Assembly: GCF_000612545.2 (NCBI RefSeq)
Contig: NZ_CP097800.1
Location: 2,849,001 to 2,913,000, forward strand
Direction of reading: 5' to 3'
From: Streptomyces sp. PCS3-D2
GTDB lineage: Bacteria > Actinomycetota > Actinomycetes > Streptomycetales > Streptomycetaceae
Length of the DNA stretch: 64,000 nucleotides
A model generated the notes under the pieces. The model was not told the DNA's origin. It ran no database searches and saw nothing but the letters and a program-made list of their open reading frames with translations. Position numbers and translations under genes: made by a program. This document shows, piece by piece, positions 26,462-34,247 of this stretch (positions within the stretch are counted from its first letter, which is position 1; each line of letters opens with the position of its first letter).

Positions 26462-27312
26462 CCGCCGACTCGATCGGGAAAGCCCTGCGGGCGCTGCGCG
26501 ACGCATCCGGACTCACGGGTGATTCGGTGGCCCGCAGGGCTTCCATGTCGGCCGGGAAGCTCTCGAAGATCGAGACGGGCAAGGTACGACCAACCGTCCA
26601 GGACGTGGACCTGGTCCTCACTGCCATAGGCGTGAGCGAGGAAGTCAAGGAAGAGTTCCTGGCAGCCGCCCGCGCTGAGGCCACCGAAGCCACCGCATGG
26701 CGCCTGCTGCGCCGCTTGGGCCCTTGGAAGCACCAGAAGACCATCCGGGCCATCGAGGCAGGCACCACCACACTCAGGCTCTTTCAGGGGCAGCTCATTC
26801 CCGGGCTCCTCCAGACGCCCGAGTACGCCTACGCCGTCTTCTCCCTGCCGCCGTCCCTGCCGGAGGAGACGAGGACCAAGACCGTGGCTGCCCGTCTCGA
26901 ACGCCAATCCGTCCTGTACGAACCGGGCAGGTCATTCCGCTTCGTTATCTGCGAACACGTACTGCGATGGCGCATCAGCGAGCCCGTGGTCATGGCACTC
27001 CAGCTCGACCGGCTCGTATCCGTGTCTCGTCTGCCCAACGTCTCGCTGGGTGTCGTCCCGTCCGACCGCCGGATGCCCGACTTCCCCATGACCTGCTTCA
27101 GCCTCCACGACGACCGTCTCGTCATCGTGGAGACGTTCCACTCCGAGGTCACCACCCACGACCCGAAGGACGTACAGGTCTACCTCGACACCTTCATACG
27201 GTTCGCCGCCGTGGCGGTCTACGGCGATGCCATGAGAGCCCTGATCGAGGGCATCCGGGACGGATTCTTGCCCCAACAGGAAAGGTCCTGGAAGGAGCTG
27301 CTCAGCGAGTGA
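26458..27312 (+). CDS. XRE-family regulator with DUF5753 (WhiJ-like)
   Basis: A 284-residue protein. It has an N-terminal XRE helix-turn-helix (SIGKALRALRDASGL ... ARRASMSAGKLSKIETGKVRP, residues about 4-45) and a C-terminal DUF5753 domain (LIPGLLQTPEYAYAVF ... FVICEHVLRWRI ... MRALIEGIRDGF). This is the architecture of WhiJ-like developmental regulators. No ATG/GTG/TTG starts an intact HTH; the only fitting start is CTG at 26458, overlapping the previous stop as CTGA, with GGAG eight bases upstream. WhiJ-like regulators usually act with a small DUF397 protein, and such a gene follows at 27818, but it is frameshifted. Confidence 0.85.
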   Translation: MTADSIGKALRALRDASGLTGDSVARRASMSAGKLSKIETGKVRPTVQDVDLVLTAIGVSEEVKEEFLAAARAEATEATAWRLLRRLGPWKHQKTIRAIEAGTTTLRLFQGQLIPGLLQTPEYAYAVFSLPPSLPEETRTKTVAARLERQSVLYEPGRSFRFVICEHVLRWRISEPVVMALQLDRLVSVSRLPNVSLGVVPSDRRMPDFPMTCFSLHDDRLVIVETFHSEVTTHDPKDVQVYLDTFIRFAAVAVYGDAMRALIEGIRDGFLPQQERSWKELLSE

Positions 27313-27350
27313 AGCATCAGCGGTGCCGACACCCGAGGGAGGGAATCCCA

Positions 27351-27554
27351 GTGAGCAGCCCCAGCAGCACGATGGACCCACCGGTTCAACTGTCCCTCCC
27401 CCGCACACCGCCTGCACCTGCGCCGGGTTGCGGGGTCTGCGCTGCCCTTGCGAAGCAACGCACAGCGGCGTACGGCGCCGGGGACCTGTCCGCCGTCTCG
27501 GACTGCAACGTCGAGCTGGCCGCACACCCCATGAAGCACTCTGCGGGGCGGTAG
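27351..27554 (+). CDS. Small Cys-motif protein with SDCNV signature, copy 2
   Basis: A 67-residue protein beginning at GTG 27351 with a strong GAGGGAGGG upstream. After a Pro-rich leader it carries GCGVCAALAKQR, and 14 residues later SDCNVELAAHP, the same layout as the protein at 1296-1487. The stop TAG shares one base with the next start (TAGTG). The three cysteines suggest a metal-binding or redox mini-protein. It sits in the operon of the WhiJ-like regulator. Confidence 0.7.
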   Translation: MSSPSSTMDPPVQLSLPRTPPAPAPGCGVCAALAKQRTAAYGAGDLSAVSDCNVELAAHPMKHSAGR

Positions 27555-27802
27555 TGGACATGCAGACCTGGAGGGACGGACGTACAGCGGCTCTGAGCGC
27601 CTCCGGTGCCATGCGGGAGGTGCTCGCCTCCCTGGGCCTGCCGGAGAGCGCGTACGCGGCGATACGCCCACAGGTGACTCCCCGAGGCGAGCCGCTCGTG
27701 CACCTGGGCTCGATCCCCGCTGCTCACGTCGAGCAGATCGCAGAGGCGCTGCGAGGCACCCGGACACTCCCCGAGCGGGACAGCGGTGCCCTTCCCATCT
27801 GA
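27554..27802 (+). CDS. Small unrecognised protein of the XRE operon
   Basis: An 82-residue protein (GTG 27554, or ATG 27560) with normal GC-rich codon use. It is mostly helical (AALSASGAMREVLASLGLPES, then HVEQIAEALRG). It has no cysteines, signal or membrane segment. One-base overlap with the SDCNV gene upstream and 15 bases to the DUF397 gene downstream make it part of the same operon. I do not recognise it; its size and position suit a small adaptor. Confidence 0.6.
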   Translation: MDMQTWRDGRTAALSASGAMREVLASLGLPESAYAAIRPQVTPRGEPLVHLGSIPAAHVEQIAEALRGTRTLPERDSGALPI

Positions 27803-27817
27803 ATCCAGGACGACAAG

Positions 27818-28049
27818 ATGACCGACCTGTACGGACTCGACCTGACCGGAGCCCACTTCAGCAAGGCGTGCGGAGGCAGCACCCACCCGGACGGCGAGGC
27901 GTGCCTGACCCTCGCGAAGATCGGGCCGGACGCATGGGCGACGGGCGACGGGCGACAGCAAGCGTCCAGACGCCGAACCGCTGTGCTTCACCACGGCCGA
28001 GCTGGACGCGGCGGGCATCGACCCCACCCTCTTCGACCTCTCCGCCTGA
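27818..28049 (+). pseudogene. DUF397-family small protein, frameshifted by a 7-bp repeat
   Basis: DUF397 proteins are short partners of XRE-DUF5753 regulators. The N-terminal half (LTGAHFSKACGGSTHPDGEA) is in frame with ATG 27818. The C-terminal half (DSKRPDAEPLCFTTAELDA ... PTLFDLSA) follows in another frame and ends at TGA 28047-28049. Between them GGGCGAC occurs three times in tandem (27936-27956). With two copies the frames join exactly, giving a 74-residue protein of normal DUF397 length. As sequenced, the product ends at 28054 with a foreign basic tail. This could be recent decay or a slippage switch. Confidence 0.8.
27936..27956. repeat. Heptamer GGGCGAC, three tandem copies
   Basis: Perfect copies at 27936-27942, 27943-27949 and 27950-27956 inside the DUF397 gene. 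Because the unit is seven bases, gain or loss of one copy changes the frame; two copies restore it. Confidence 0.95.
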
Positions 28050-28069
28050 ACTGACGGCCCTGCCTTCAC

Positions 28070-28394
28070 GTGGCCGCGTTCCCGACTGCCGACCTGCCTC
28101 CGATCCAGACGGCGCACAGGCTCATGAAACCGCCTTCGCTGATCAGGGCGGCCGGGGAGGAGCCCAAGGAGGCCGGCGAGTGGCTGGAACTCCAGCTCGC
28201 AGAGTTCGCACCCCGCTCCGCCTCGGAGCAGGATCGGGAGGTGAACAGGCTGGTTCTCCTTGTGAAGTCTGCCGTCGAGCGGCTGACGTGGGGAGGAGAC
28301 ATATCCCTCGGCCACTGCCTGAAAGGCACTGTCTTCCACTCCGTCGCCCTCGCGGCGTGCTCGCCGAACCGTGCTGCTCCCGACCTGCCCTGCC
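28070..28394 (+). pseudogene. Unrecognised gene truncated at the island edge
   Basis: An open frame from GTG 28070 with strong third-position GC encodes about 105 natural-looking residues. Examples are EWLELQLAEFAPRSASEQD, REVNRLVLLVKSAVERL and GHCLKGTVFHSVALAACSPN. It has no stop of its own: at 28395 it runs straight into the copied msrA end, after which the frame is only the antisense shadow of the alcohol dehydrogenase gene. The 3' end was therefore lost in the rearrangement. The start is unsure because no ribosome-binding site is visible. The family is not recognised. Confidence 0.5.
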
Positions 28395-28461
28395 CGGCAC
28401 GGGCGTGTCCTGCCCGATCGGCGTGGCCCCGGCGCCCGGGGGGTGAGCGGCCCCCTGCCCC
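28395..28461 (+). repeat. Direct repeat copy B, right edge of island
   Basis: Second copy of the msrA 3' end, in the same orientation as copy A. It is followed to about 28510 by a decayed piece of the DUF3885 gene in which the early part is joined directly to a TVLDGLFAGGD segment, so about 180 bases have been deleted. Confidence 0.88.
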
Positions 28462-28534
28462 GCCCCGGCACCGTCCTCGACGGGCTCTTCGCCGGCGGCG
28501 ACGGCCGGGGCGCGCAGCCGGGGCCGGCGCCCCG

Positions 28535-29620
28535 TCAGATCGTGGAGGCGTCGATCACGAAGCGGTAGCGGACGTCGCTCGCCATGACGCGGGCGTAGGC
28601 CTCGTTGATGCGGGCGGCGTCGATCAGCTCGATCTCCGCGCCCAGCCGGTGCTCGGCGCAGAAGTCCAGCATCTCCTGGGTCTCGGCGATTCCGCCGATC
28701 ATCGATCCGGCGAGGGTCCTACGGCCGCCGATGAGGGAGAAGAGGTTGAGGGAGACCGGCTCCTCCGGGGCGCCCACGTTGACCAGGGCGCCGTCCACCT
28801 TCAGCAGGCCCAGGTAGGCGTCCAGGGCCAGCGGGGCGGAGACGGTGGACAGGATCAGGTCGAAGGTCCCGGCGAGCTTCTCGAAGGTGGATTCGTCGCT
28901 GGTGGCGTGGAAGTGGGTGGCGCCCAGCCGCCGGCCGTCGGCCTCCTTGCGGAGGGTCTGCGACAGCACGGTGACCTCCGCGCCCAGCGCGTGCGCCATC
29001 TTCACCCCCATGTGGCCGAGGCCGCCGAGACCGACGACCGCGACCTTCTTGCCCGGGCCCGCCTGCCAGTGCCGCAGCGGCGAGTAGAGGGTGATGCCCG
29101 CGCACAGCAGCGGGGCCGCCTCGTCCAGGGCGAGGCCGTCGGGGATGCGGACGGTGTAGTTCTCGTCGACGACGAGGTGGGTCGAGTAGCCGCCGTAGGT
29201 GGGCTCGCCGTCCCGGCCGAGGGCGTTGTACGTGCCGGTCATGCCCTGTGTGCAGTACTGCTCCCGGCCACTGCGGCAGTGCTCGCACACGCGGCAGGAG
29301 TCGACCATGCAGCCGACGCCCACCCGGTCGCCGACGGCGAACCGGGTCACTTCCGTGCCGACCTGGGCGACGACTCCGGCGATCTCGTGTCCGGGGACCA
29401 TGGGGTAGATGCCCTCGCCCCATCCGTCACGCACCTGGTGGATGTCGGAGTGGCAGATGCCCGCGTACATGATGTCGATGAGGACGTCGTGCGGCCCGAC
29501 GGGACGGCGCGGCACGGTGGTGCGCTCCAGCGGGTCGCCGGGGGCGGGGGCGGCGTACGCGGCGACCCGGGTGACCGGGGTGTGCGCGGTGCCGGCGGCG
29601 GTGGTGGCGGTGGCGGACAT
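28535..29620 (-). CDS. Zinc NAD(P)-dependent alcohol dehydrogenase (YahK/CAD-like)
   Basis: A 361-residue medium-chain dehydrogenase that reduces aldehydes or oxidises alcohols. Catalytic zinc ligands are Cys56 and His78-Glu79 (GICHSD and GHE), with a third cysteine expected in the core. The structural zinc is held by Cys109, Cys112, Cys115 and Cys123. The cofactor loop GLGGLGHMG follows near residue 186. The whole resembles the cinnamyl-alcohol-dehydrogenase-like, NADP-dependent aldehyde reductases. The start ATG at 29620 has AAGGAG upstream. It is divergent from an XRE/MmyB-like regulator, which is the likely controller. The physiological substrate is not known. Confidence 0.9.
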   Translation of the reverse strand: MSATATTAAGTAHTPVTRVAAYAAPAPGDPLERTTVPRRPVGPHDVLIDIMYAGICHSDIHQVRDGWGEGIYPMVPGHEIAGVVAQVGTEVTRFAVGDRVGVGCMVDSCRVCEHCRSGREQYCTQGMTGTYNALGRDGEPTYGGYSTHLVVDENYTVRIPDGLALDEAAPLLCAGITLYSPLRHWQAGPGKKVAVVGLGGLGHMGVKMAHALGAEVTVLSQTLRKEADGRRLGATHFHATSDESTFEKLAGTFDLILSTVSAPLALDAYLGLLKVDGALVNVGAPEEPVSLNLFSLIGGRRTLAGSMIGGIAETQEMLDFCAEHRLGAEIELIDAARINEAYARVMASDVRYRFVIDASTI

Positions 29621-29778
29621 GGGGCTCCTTGAGGCGGTGGTGTCGCGGTGCGCACCACGCTGCCGGTCCGTGCCGCCGGTACCCAGGCCCCTGCGCTTCG
29701 TACGACTGGCGAACCTACTACTGCTGGGGTCAGGCTCGGACCGTCCGGGCGGTGGGCCGCCCGGAGATACTGGGCGGC

Positions 29779-30681
29779 ATGGACCAGCTTGATCAGCGAG
29801 CCTGCCTGGGCGAGTTCCTCCGCTCCCGCCGCGCCCGGCTGCGCCCGGAGGACGTGGGCCTGACGGACTACGGGCGCCGGCGGCGCGTGCCGGGGCTGCG
29901 GCGTGAGGAGCTGGCGCAGCTGGCGGGGGTGTCGGTCGCGTACTACACGCGGCTGGAGCAGCGCGACGGGGTCAACGTCTCGACGGAGGTGCTGGAGGCC
30001 ATCGCGCGGGCCCTGCGCCTGGACGGGACGGAGCGGGCGCACCTGATGGACCTGGCGCGGCCCAGGGCCCGCAGGCGCCGCCAGAGCCGAAGGCCGCAGC
30101 AGGTGCGTCCGGCGCTGCGCACGCTGATGGACGCGATGGACGGCGTACCGGCCTATCTCGTGGGGCACCGCCAGGACGTCATCGGCTGGAACCGGCTGGC
30201 GGCCGCGGTCTTCGGGGACTTCGGGGCGCTTCCGGCCGCGGAGCGGAACCTGGTCCGGCTGATGTTCCTGGACCCGGCGACCGCGGAGCTGTACGGGGAG
30301 TGGGAGTGCCAGGCCTGCTGGGTCGTCAGCAACCTGCGGCTGTACGCGGGCCAGCACCCGGACGACGAGCAGTTGTCGGCGCTGGTCGGCGAGCTGTCCG
30401 TGAAGAACGAGGAGTTCCGACGGCTCTGGGCGGCGCACACGGTGGCGGACAAGACGCACGGCGTGAAGCTGCTGCGTCACCCGCTGGTGGGGGAGATGCG
30501 CCTGTCCTTCGAGACGCTGACGCTTCCCGACGATCCGACGCAGGCCCTGGTGACCTTCCATGCGGAGCCGGGCTCGGCCTCCGAGGACGCACTGCGCCTG
30601 CTGGCGTCGTGGGACGCGCAGCGGGCCGCGGAGCGGTCGGCTGCGCGGACGGCGGAGCAGACCGCGCAGCCGACCGGCTGA
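29779..30681 (+). CDS. XRE regulator with MmyB-like ligand domain
   Basis: A 300-residue protein. The N-terminal helix-turn-helix contains [23 protein letters not shown] (residues about 40-62) and is followed by a helical region. The C-terminal domain has the MmyB-like pattern [16 protein letters not shown] ... [10 protein letters not shown] ... GEWE, a PAS-like ligand pocket that binds fatty-acid-type molecules in MmyB. ATG at 29779 is chosen. It is transcribed away from the alcohol dehydrogenase with a 158-base gap, a pairing frequent in Streptomyces, where the regulator represses its divergent oxidoreductase until an inducer appears. Confidence 0.88.
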   Translation: MDQLDQRACLGEFLRSRRARLRPEDVGLTDYGRRRRVPGLRREELAQLAGVSVAYYTRLEQRDGVNVSTEVLEAIARALRLDGTERAHLMDLARPRARRRRQSRRPQQVRPALRTLMDAMDGVPAYLVGHRQDVIGWNRLAAAVFGDFGALPAAERNLVRLMFLDPATAELYGEWECQACWVVSNLRLYAGQHPDDEQLSALVGELSVKNEEFRRLWAAHTVADKTHGVKLLRHPLVGEMRLSFETLTLPDDPTQALVTFHAEPGSASEDALRLLASWDAQRAAERSAARTAEQTAQPTG

Positions 30682-30711
30682 CCTGCGGTGGCGGCCTGTC
30701 GCCCGGGCCGT

Positions 30712-31734
30712 CTAGAGAGTGATCTGGAAGACGCCGGCGCCGCGTTCGCGCCGGTAGCCGAGGGCCTCGTTCACCGCCCGCATGGGGACGTTCTCGTCGG
30801 CCACCGTGGTGGCGATGCGGCGCAGTTGCGGGTGGCGGGCCGCGGCCCGCGCTGCCATGTGCCGTTTCACGGCGCGCCCGAGGCCGTGCCCGCGGTGGGC
30901 GGGTACGACCACCGTGTCGTACTGGAGGGCGCTGGTACCCGCGGGATCCGGCAGGACGATCTCGGTGTACGCCGCCACCTCGCCCCCGGGGGTCACCGCC
31001 GCGACCGTGATCATCTCTCCGCCCCGGTCCAGGACCAGTTGCTGGAGGGTGTGCAGCCGCTGGGCCGTCCAGGTCTGGATCCGCTCGTCCATGTCGCCGG
31101 TCGGGGCGTCCTCCATGGCCGCGTGGGCCGCCGCCGCGGCCGGCGCCCAGGCGTCGGGGACGAGGCCGTACCAGGTCAGGAGCTCGTATCCGGGGACGGC
31201 AGGGTCGTGGACGGGCCCGTCCGCCGGGGTGGCCGCCGGAGCGGCTGCCGTGCCGTCCGCCGCCCTGCCGTCCGTCGCCGTGCCGTTCGGGATGTCCTGT
31301 ACGTACCAGGCCATCGGCAGGACGTTCTCGAAGCCCATCGCCTCCGCGAAGGCCTGGCCGGGCCCGCCGAGGTCCAGCATGGCCGCGACCGAGGTACGAC
31401 CGTCCGCGAGCAGTTCCTCGCGGACTTGCTCCCACAGGGCGGTGCCGATGCCGCGGCGCCGCGCCGCGGGGCGCACCGTCAGCGCGTCCAGGAACGCGGT
31501 GCGCTCGTTGCCCTCCTCGGTGAACAGCAGCAGGGCCGCCACGCCCTCGCCGTCGCCGGCCGTCCACAGCACCGGCCGGCCGCGGGCCGGCCTCACGCAC
31601 AGCCGCCCGGCGATCTCCACGCGGGAGGGCGGGGGCAGTTGCGGCAGGTCGACGGCCGCGGCGGAGGCCAGGACCGTCAGCCAGGCGTCCACCTCGGTGT
31701 CGGACGGGGGCAGGGCGAGAGAATGGATCATCAT
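30712..31734 (-). CDS. GNAT acetyltransferase with two GNAT domains
   Basis: A 340-residue protein with two acetyl-CoA-binding domains. The first shows LTVRPAARRRGIGTALWEQV (the R/Q-x-x-G-x-G/A loop) near residue 86. The second shows VVVPAHRGHGLGRAVKRHMAAR near residue 283. Between them is an Ala-rich linker with ATDGRAADGTAA. The tandem layout resembles mycothiol synthase (MshD) and related Eis-free double GNAT proteins, but MshD-specific features are not obvious, so the substrate is left open. Two adjacent ATG codons (31734, 31731) can start it. Confidence 0.82.
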   Translation of the reverse strand: MMIHSLALPPSDTEVDAWLTVLASAAAVDLPQLPPPSRVEIAGRLCVRPARGRPVLWTAGDGEGVAALLLFTEEGNERTAFLDALTVRPAARRRGIGTALWEQVREELLADGRTSVAAMLDLGGPGQAFAEAMGFENVLPMAWYVQDIPNGTATDGRAADGTAAAPAATPADGPVHDPAVPGYELLTWYGLVPDAWAPAAAAAHAAMEDAPTGDMDERIQTWTAQRLHTLQQLVLDRGGEMITVAAVTPGGEVAAYTEIVLPDPAGTSALQYDTVVVPAHRGHGLGRAVKRHMAARAAARHPQLRRIATTVADENVPMRAVNEALGYRRERGAGVFQITL

Positions 31735-31831
31735 GGGCCCGACCCTAGAGCGCGCCCGGACGCGCCGCCCGCGGGTTTTCGGTCAACGGGTGCGGCGACG
31801 GCGCCACCGCCGTCCGTGCCCCGGAAACGGC

Positions 31832-31867
31832 GGACGGCGGGGAACCCGTGGGGGTTCCCCGCCGTCC
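31832..31867. terminator. Strong hairpin downstream of the L,D-transpeptidase
   Basis: A 16-bp perfect stem: 31832-31847 pairs with 31852-31867 around a GTGG loop. It lies 80 bases after the transpeptidase stop on the - strand. There is no U-tract. Confidence 0.75.
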
Positions 31868-31948
31868 CGGTGGCGCGAGCCGTCCTGCTCGTGCGAGCCG
31901 AGTGCCCGGAGGCGCCGCATGCCCGGAGGCGGCGGGGCGCGCCCTGCG

Positions 31949-33214
31949 TCAGGCGGCCGAGCCGGCCTTCCAGTCGGCCCAGCTCATGTTCCAGCCGTTG
32001 AGGCCGTTGTCCGGCTTGATCGTCTTGTCCGGGGAGTTGACCACCGTGACGACGTCACCGATGAGCGAGTTGTCGTAGAACCAGGCGGCCGGCTGGTTCG
32101 GGTCGCCGGCGCCCTTGACGTCGTTCAGGCCCACGCAGCCGTGGCTGGTGTTGACGCTGCCGAAGATCGAGTCCGCGCCCCAGTAGTTGCCGTGGAGGAA
32201 GGTCCCGGAGGTCGACAGACGCATGGCGTGCGGCACGTCCTTGATGTCGTACTCGCCCTTGCCGTCGGCGTCGGTGAAGCCGACGGTGGCACCGTTCATC
32301 CGGGTCTCCTTGAACTTCTCGGAGATCACCATCTGGCCGTTGTAGGTCGGGTTGGCCGGGGCGCCCGCGGAGATCGGGATGGTCCGGATGACCGCGCCGT
32401 CCCGGGTGACCGTCATCTTCTTCGTCTTGGCGTCAACCGTGGAGACCTGGCTGCGGCCGATCTTGAAGGTGACGGTCTTGCTCTGGACGCCCTGGACGCC
32501 GGGAGCGCCCTGGACGCCCTCCAGCGCCAGCTTCAGCGTGACGGTGGAGCCCGCCTGCCAGTACTGCTCGGGGCGGAAGTCCAGGCGCTGGGCGCTGAAC
32601 CAGTGGCCGACGACTTCCTGGCCGCTGCTGGAGGAGACGGTGATACCCGCCTGGACGGCCTTCTTGTCCTTGATCGCCTTGTTGAAGGTGATCGAGACCG
32701 GCATGCCGACGCCGACGGTCTGGCCTTCCTCCGGCACGAAGTTGGCCACGAAGCTGTTCTCGGGGGAGACGGTGGTGAAGGAGGCGTTCTCGTGCGCCTC
32801 CTTGCCGTCCGCGTCCTTGGCCGTCGCCGACAGGGCGTACTTGGTGGAGCGCTTCAGCGCCGCCTTGGGCTTCCAGCTCTTGCCGTCGGCGGCCATGTCG
32901 CCGGCCACCGCCGTGCCCTCGCTCGTCTTCAGCTCGACCTGCGTGAGCGTGCCGTCGGCGACGGTGACCTTCGCCGCGTCGTTGAGGCCGACGTTGGTCG
33001 CGCCGTCCTCCGGCGTGATCGTGATCTTGGCCTTCGAGGTGTCCTTGGCCGCTGCCGCGTCCACGTCCGCCTGGGACTTGCTGGCCTCCCCGCTGCCCTT
33101 CGGGTCCCCGCCCCCGCTGTCCCCGTCGTTGCACGCCGAGAGCACCAGTACGCCGCCGAGCACGACGGATATGGCCGCCAGGGACCTTCTCCGCCGCTTG
33201 CTGTCCGTCCTCAC
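31949..33214 (-). CDS. Lipoprotein L,D-transpeptidase
   Basis: It makes 3->3 peptidoglycan cross-links outside the membrane. The chosen start, GTG 33214, has GGAG five bases upstream and gives a 421-residue precursor. An Arg-rich n-region and hydrophobic segment end in lipobox LSAC (residues 25-28), so the mature protein is a lipoprotein. Two Ig-like (Big_10 type) domains span residues about 50-265. The YkuD catalytic domain follows, with FLHGNY and SHGCVGLND holding the active-site His and Cys. This is the usual architecture of actinobacterial Ldt enzymes. An ATG at 33226 is an alternative start. Confidence 0.93.
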   Translation of the reverse strand: MRTDSKRRRRSLAAISVVLGGVLVLSACNDGDSGGGDPKGSGEASKSQADVDAAAAKDTSKAKITITPEDGATNVGLNDAAKVTVADGTLTQVELKTSEGTAVAGDMAADGKSWKPKAALKRSTKYALSATAKDADGKEAHENASFTTVSPENSFVANFVPEEGQTVGVGMPVSITFNKAIKDKKAVQAGITVSSSSGQEVVGHWFSAQRLDFRPEQYWQAGSTVTLKLALEGVQGAPGVQGVQSKTVTFKIGRSQVSTVDAKTKKMTVTRDGAVIRTIPISAGAPANPTYNGQMVISEKFKETRMNGATVGFTDADGKGEYDIKDVPHAMRLSTSGTFLHGNYWGADSIFGSVNTSHGCVGLNDVKGAGDPNQPAAWFYDNSLIGDVVTVVNSPDKTIKPDNGLNGWNMSWADWKAGSAA

Positions 33215-33358
33215 ACGCCACTCCATCGTTGCCGGTAACCCCGGGACATCCGTCACGGGGTTGGCCCGGCAGGGGGCGCACCCCCCTGCCCGGTCCTGAC
33301 AACGCGTTAACGGCGCCGGCCGGTTCCACATTCCGTTGGGATGTGGGCCACCGCACGG

Positions 33359-33700
33359 TCAGGCGTTGTCGGGTTCTTCGTCGAAGTCCCCATCTTCCTC
33401 GTCGAGGTCCCACTCCAACGACTCGGGGTCGTATTCGACGGGCTCGCTGCTCCAGGACGCCTGCGCCAGCTCGACCCCGGGGATGTCCAGGACCAGGTCA
33501 GTGGGGTCGACGAGGTAGGCGAGGGCTTCCGACTCGTCTTCCCGGACGGCGGCTTCCGCATGGCTGCGTTCCTCGTCCGGCATGAACTCGTCGGCCTTGA
33601 TGTGGGCGAGCGCGGCGCCGGTGAGCGCCTGGGCGTCCGGCACCTCAAGCACCAGATCCACCCGAAGTCGTACATACCGTGATGTCTCAGAAGAGTTCAT
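33359..33700 (-). CDS. Acidic hypothetical protein
   Basis: A 113-residue protein with a beta-rich N-terminal part (YVRLRVDLVLEVPDAQALTG) and a very acidic C-terminus (LEWDLDEEDGDFDEEPDNA). No signal, membrane segment or known motif is seen. It starts at ATG 33700, 107 bases from the divergent LADTG-protein gene. The family is not recognised; codon bias supports a real gene. Confidence 0.7.
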   Translation of the reverse strand: MNSSETSRYVRLRVDLVLEVPDAQALTGAALAHIKADEFMPDEERSHAEAAVREDESEALAYLVDPTDLVLDIPGVELAQASWSSEPVEYDPESLEWDLDEEDGDFDEEPDNA

Positions 33701-33807
33701 ACGACGGAGAGTAAGCCCGGGGAAGCCCTGACTTTCCCACGACCCGCCCCTTTCCGTAGCATCGGCGCACACGGCCAATTCGCTGCTGCCACAAGGGGGA
33801 TCGCACC

Positions 33808-34146
33808 GTGTCCGCACGCCGACCGATGCTCACCGCTCTCGGAGCGACCACCCTCCTCGCCGCCCTGTGGTTCGTGCCCTCGGCGGGCGCGACCGCACCG
33901 GAAGCGGCGGGGAGCACCTCCGCCGTGCCCGCGGGCGCGAACACCGCGGAGCCGGCCGGCGGGACCTCGACCACCGGCACGATCACCAGCTCCGCGCCTT
34001 CCGCTTCGGGTGCGGGGGCGCCGTCCCTCTCGCTCGCCGACACCGGTTCCGTCGACACCGCCCCGTACCTCCTCGGCGGCACCTTCTGCCTCGGCGTGGG
34101 GGCCGCCTTCGTGGCCTTCTCCGTGCGCCGCTCCCCCAGGTCGTAG
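33808..34146 (+). CDS. Small sortase-anchored surface protein (LADTG motif)
   Basis: A 112-residue protein with a signal peptide (residues 1-29, ending SAGATA) and a low-complexity Thr/Ser/Ala/Gly linker. The C-terminal sorting signal is LADTG (76-80), then a hydrophobic helix (APYLLGGTFCLGVGAAFVAF), then RRSPRS. LAxTG is the motif used by Streptomyces class E sortases, so the protein is probably covalently attached to peptidoglycan. No sortase gene lies in the window. The mature part is only about 50 residues, so it may be a wall spacer. Confidence 0.8.
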   Translation: MSARRPMLTALGATTLLAALWFVPSAGATAPEAAGSTSAVPAGANTAEPAGGTSTTGTITSSAPSASGAGAPSLSLADTGSVDTAPYLLGGTFCLGVGAAFVAFSVRRSPRS

Positions 34147-34182
34147 GAACACCTCCGCGCAGGACCTCCGCGGACGCGTACG

Positions 34183-34229
34183 ACGCCGAAGGGCTGCCCC
34201 GGGGTCTTCCCGGGGCAGCCCTTCGGCGT
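34183..34229. terminator. Very strong bidirectional hairpin
   Basis: A 21-bp perfect stem (34183-34203 with 34209-34229) and a five-base loop. It lies between the convergent LADTG-protein and hutH genes, 18 bases from the hutH stop. Confidence 0.85.
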
Positions 34230-34247
34230 GTCGTGCGGTGGCCGCCG

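Noticed and set aside
24462-28461. Phage or integrative-element attachment sites
   Set aside because: The repeats look like att sites, but no integrase, excisionase or tRNA gene lies between or beside them; the second copy carries DUF3885 remnants, pointing to duplication instead.
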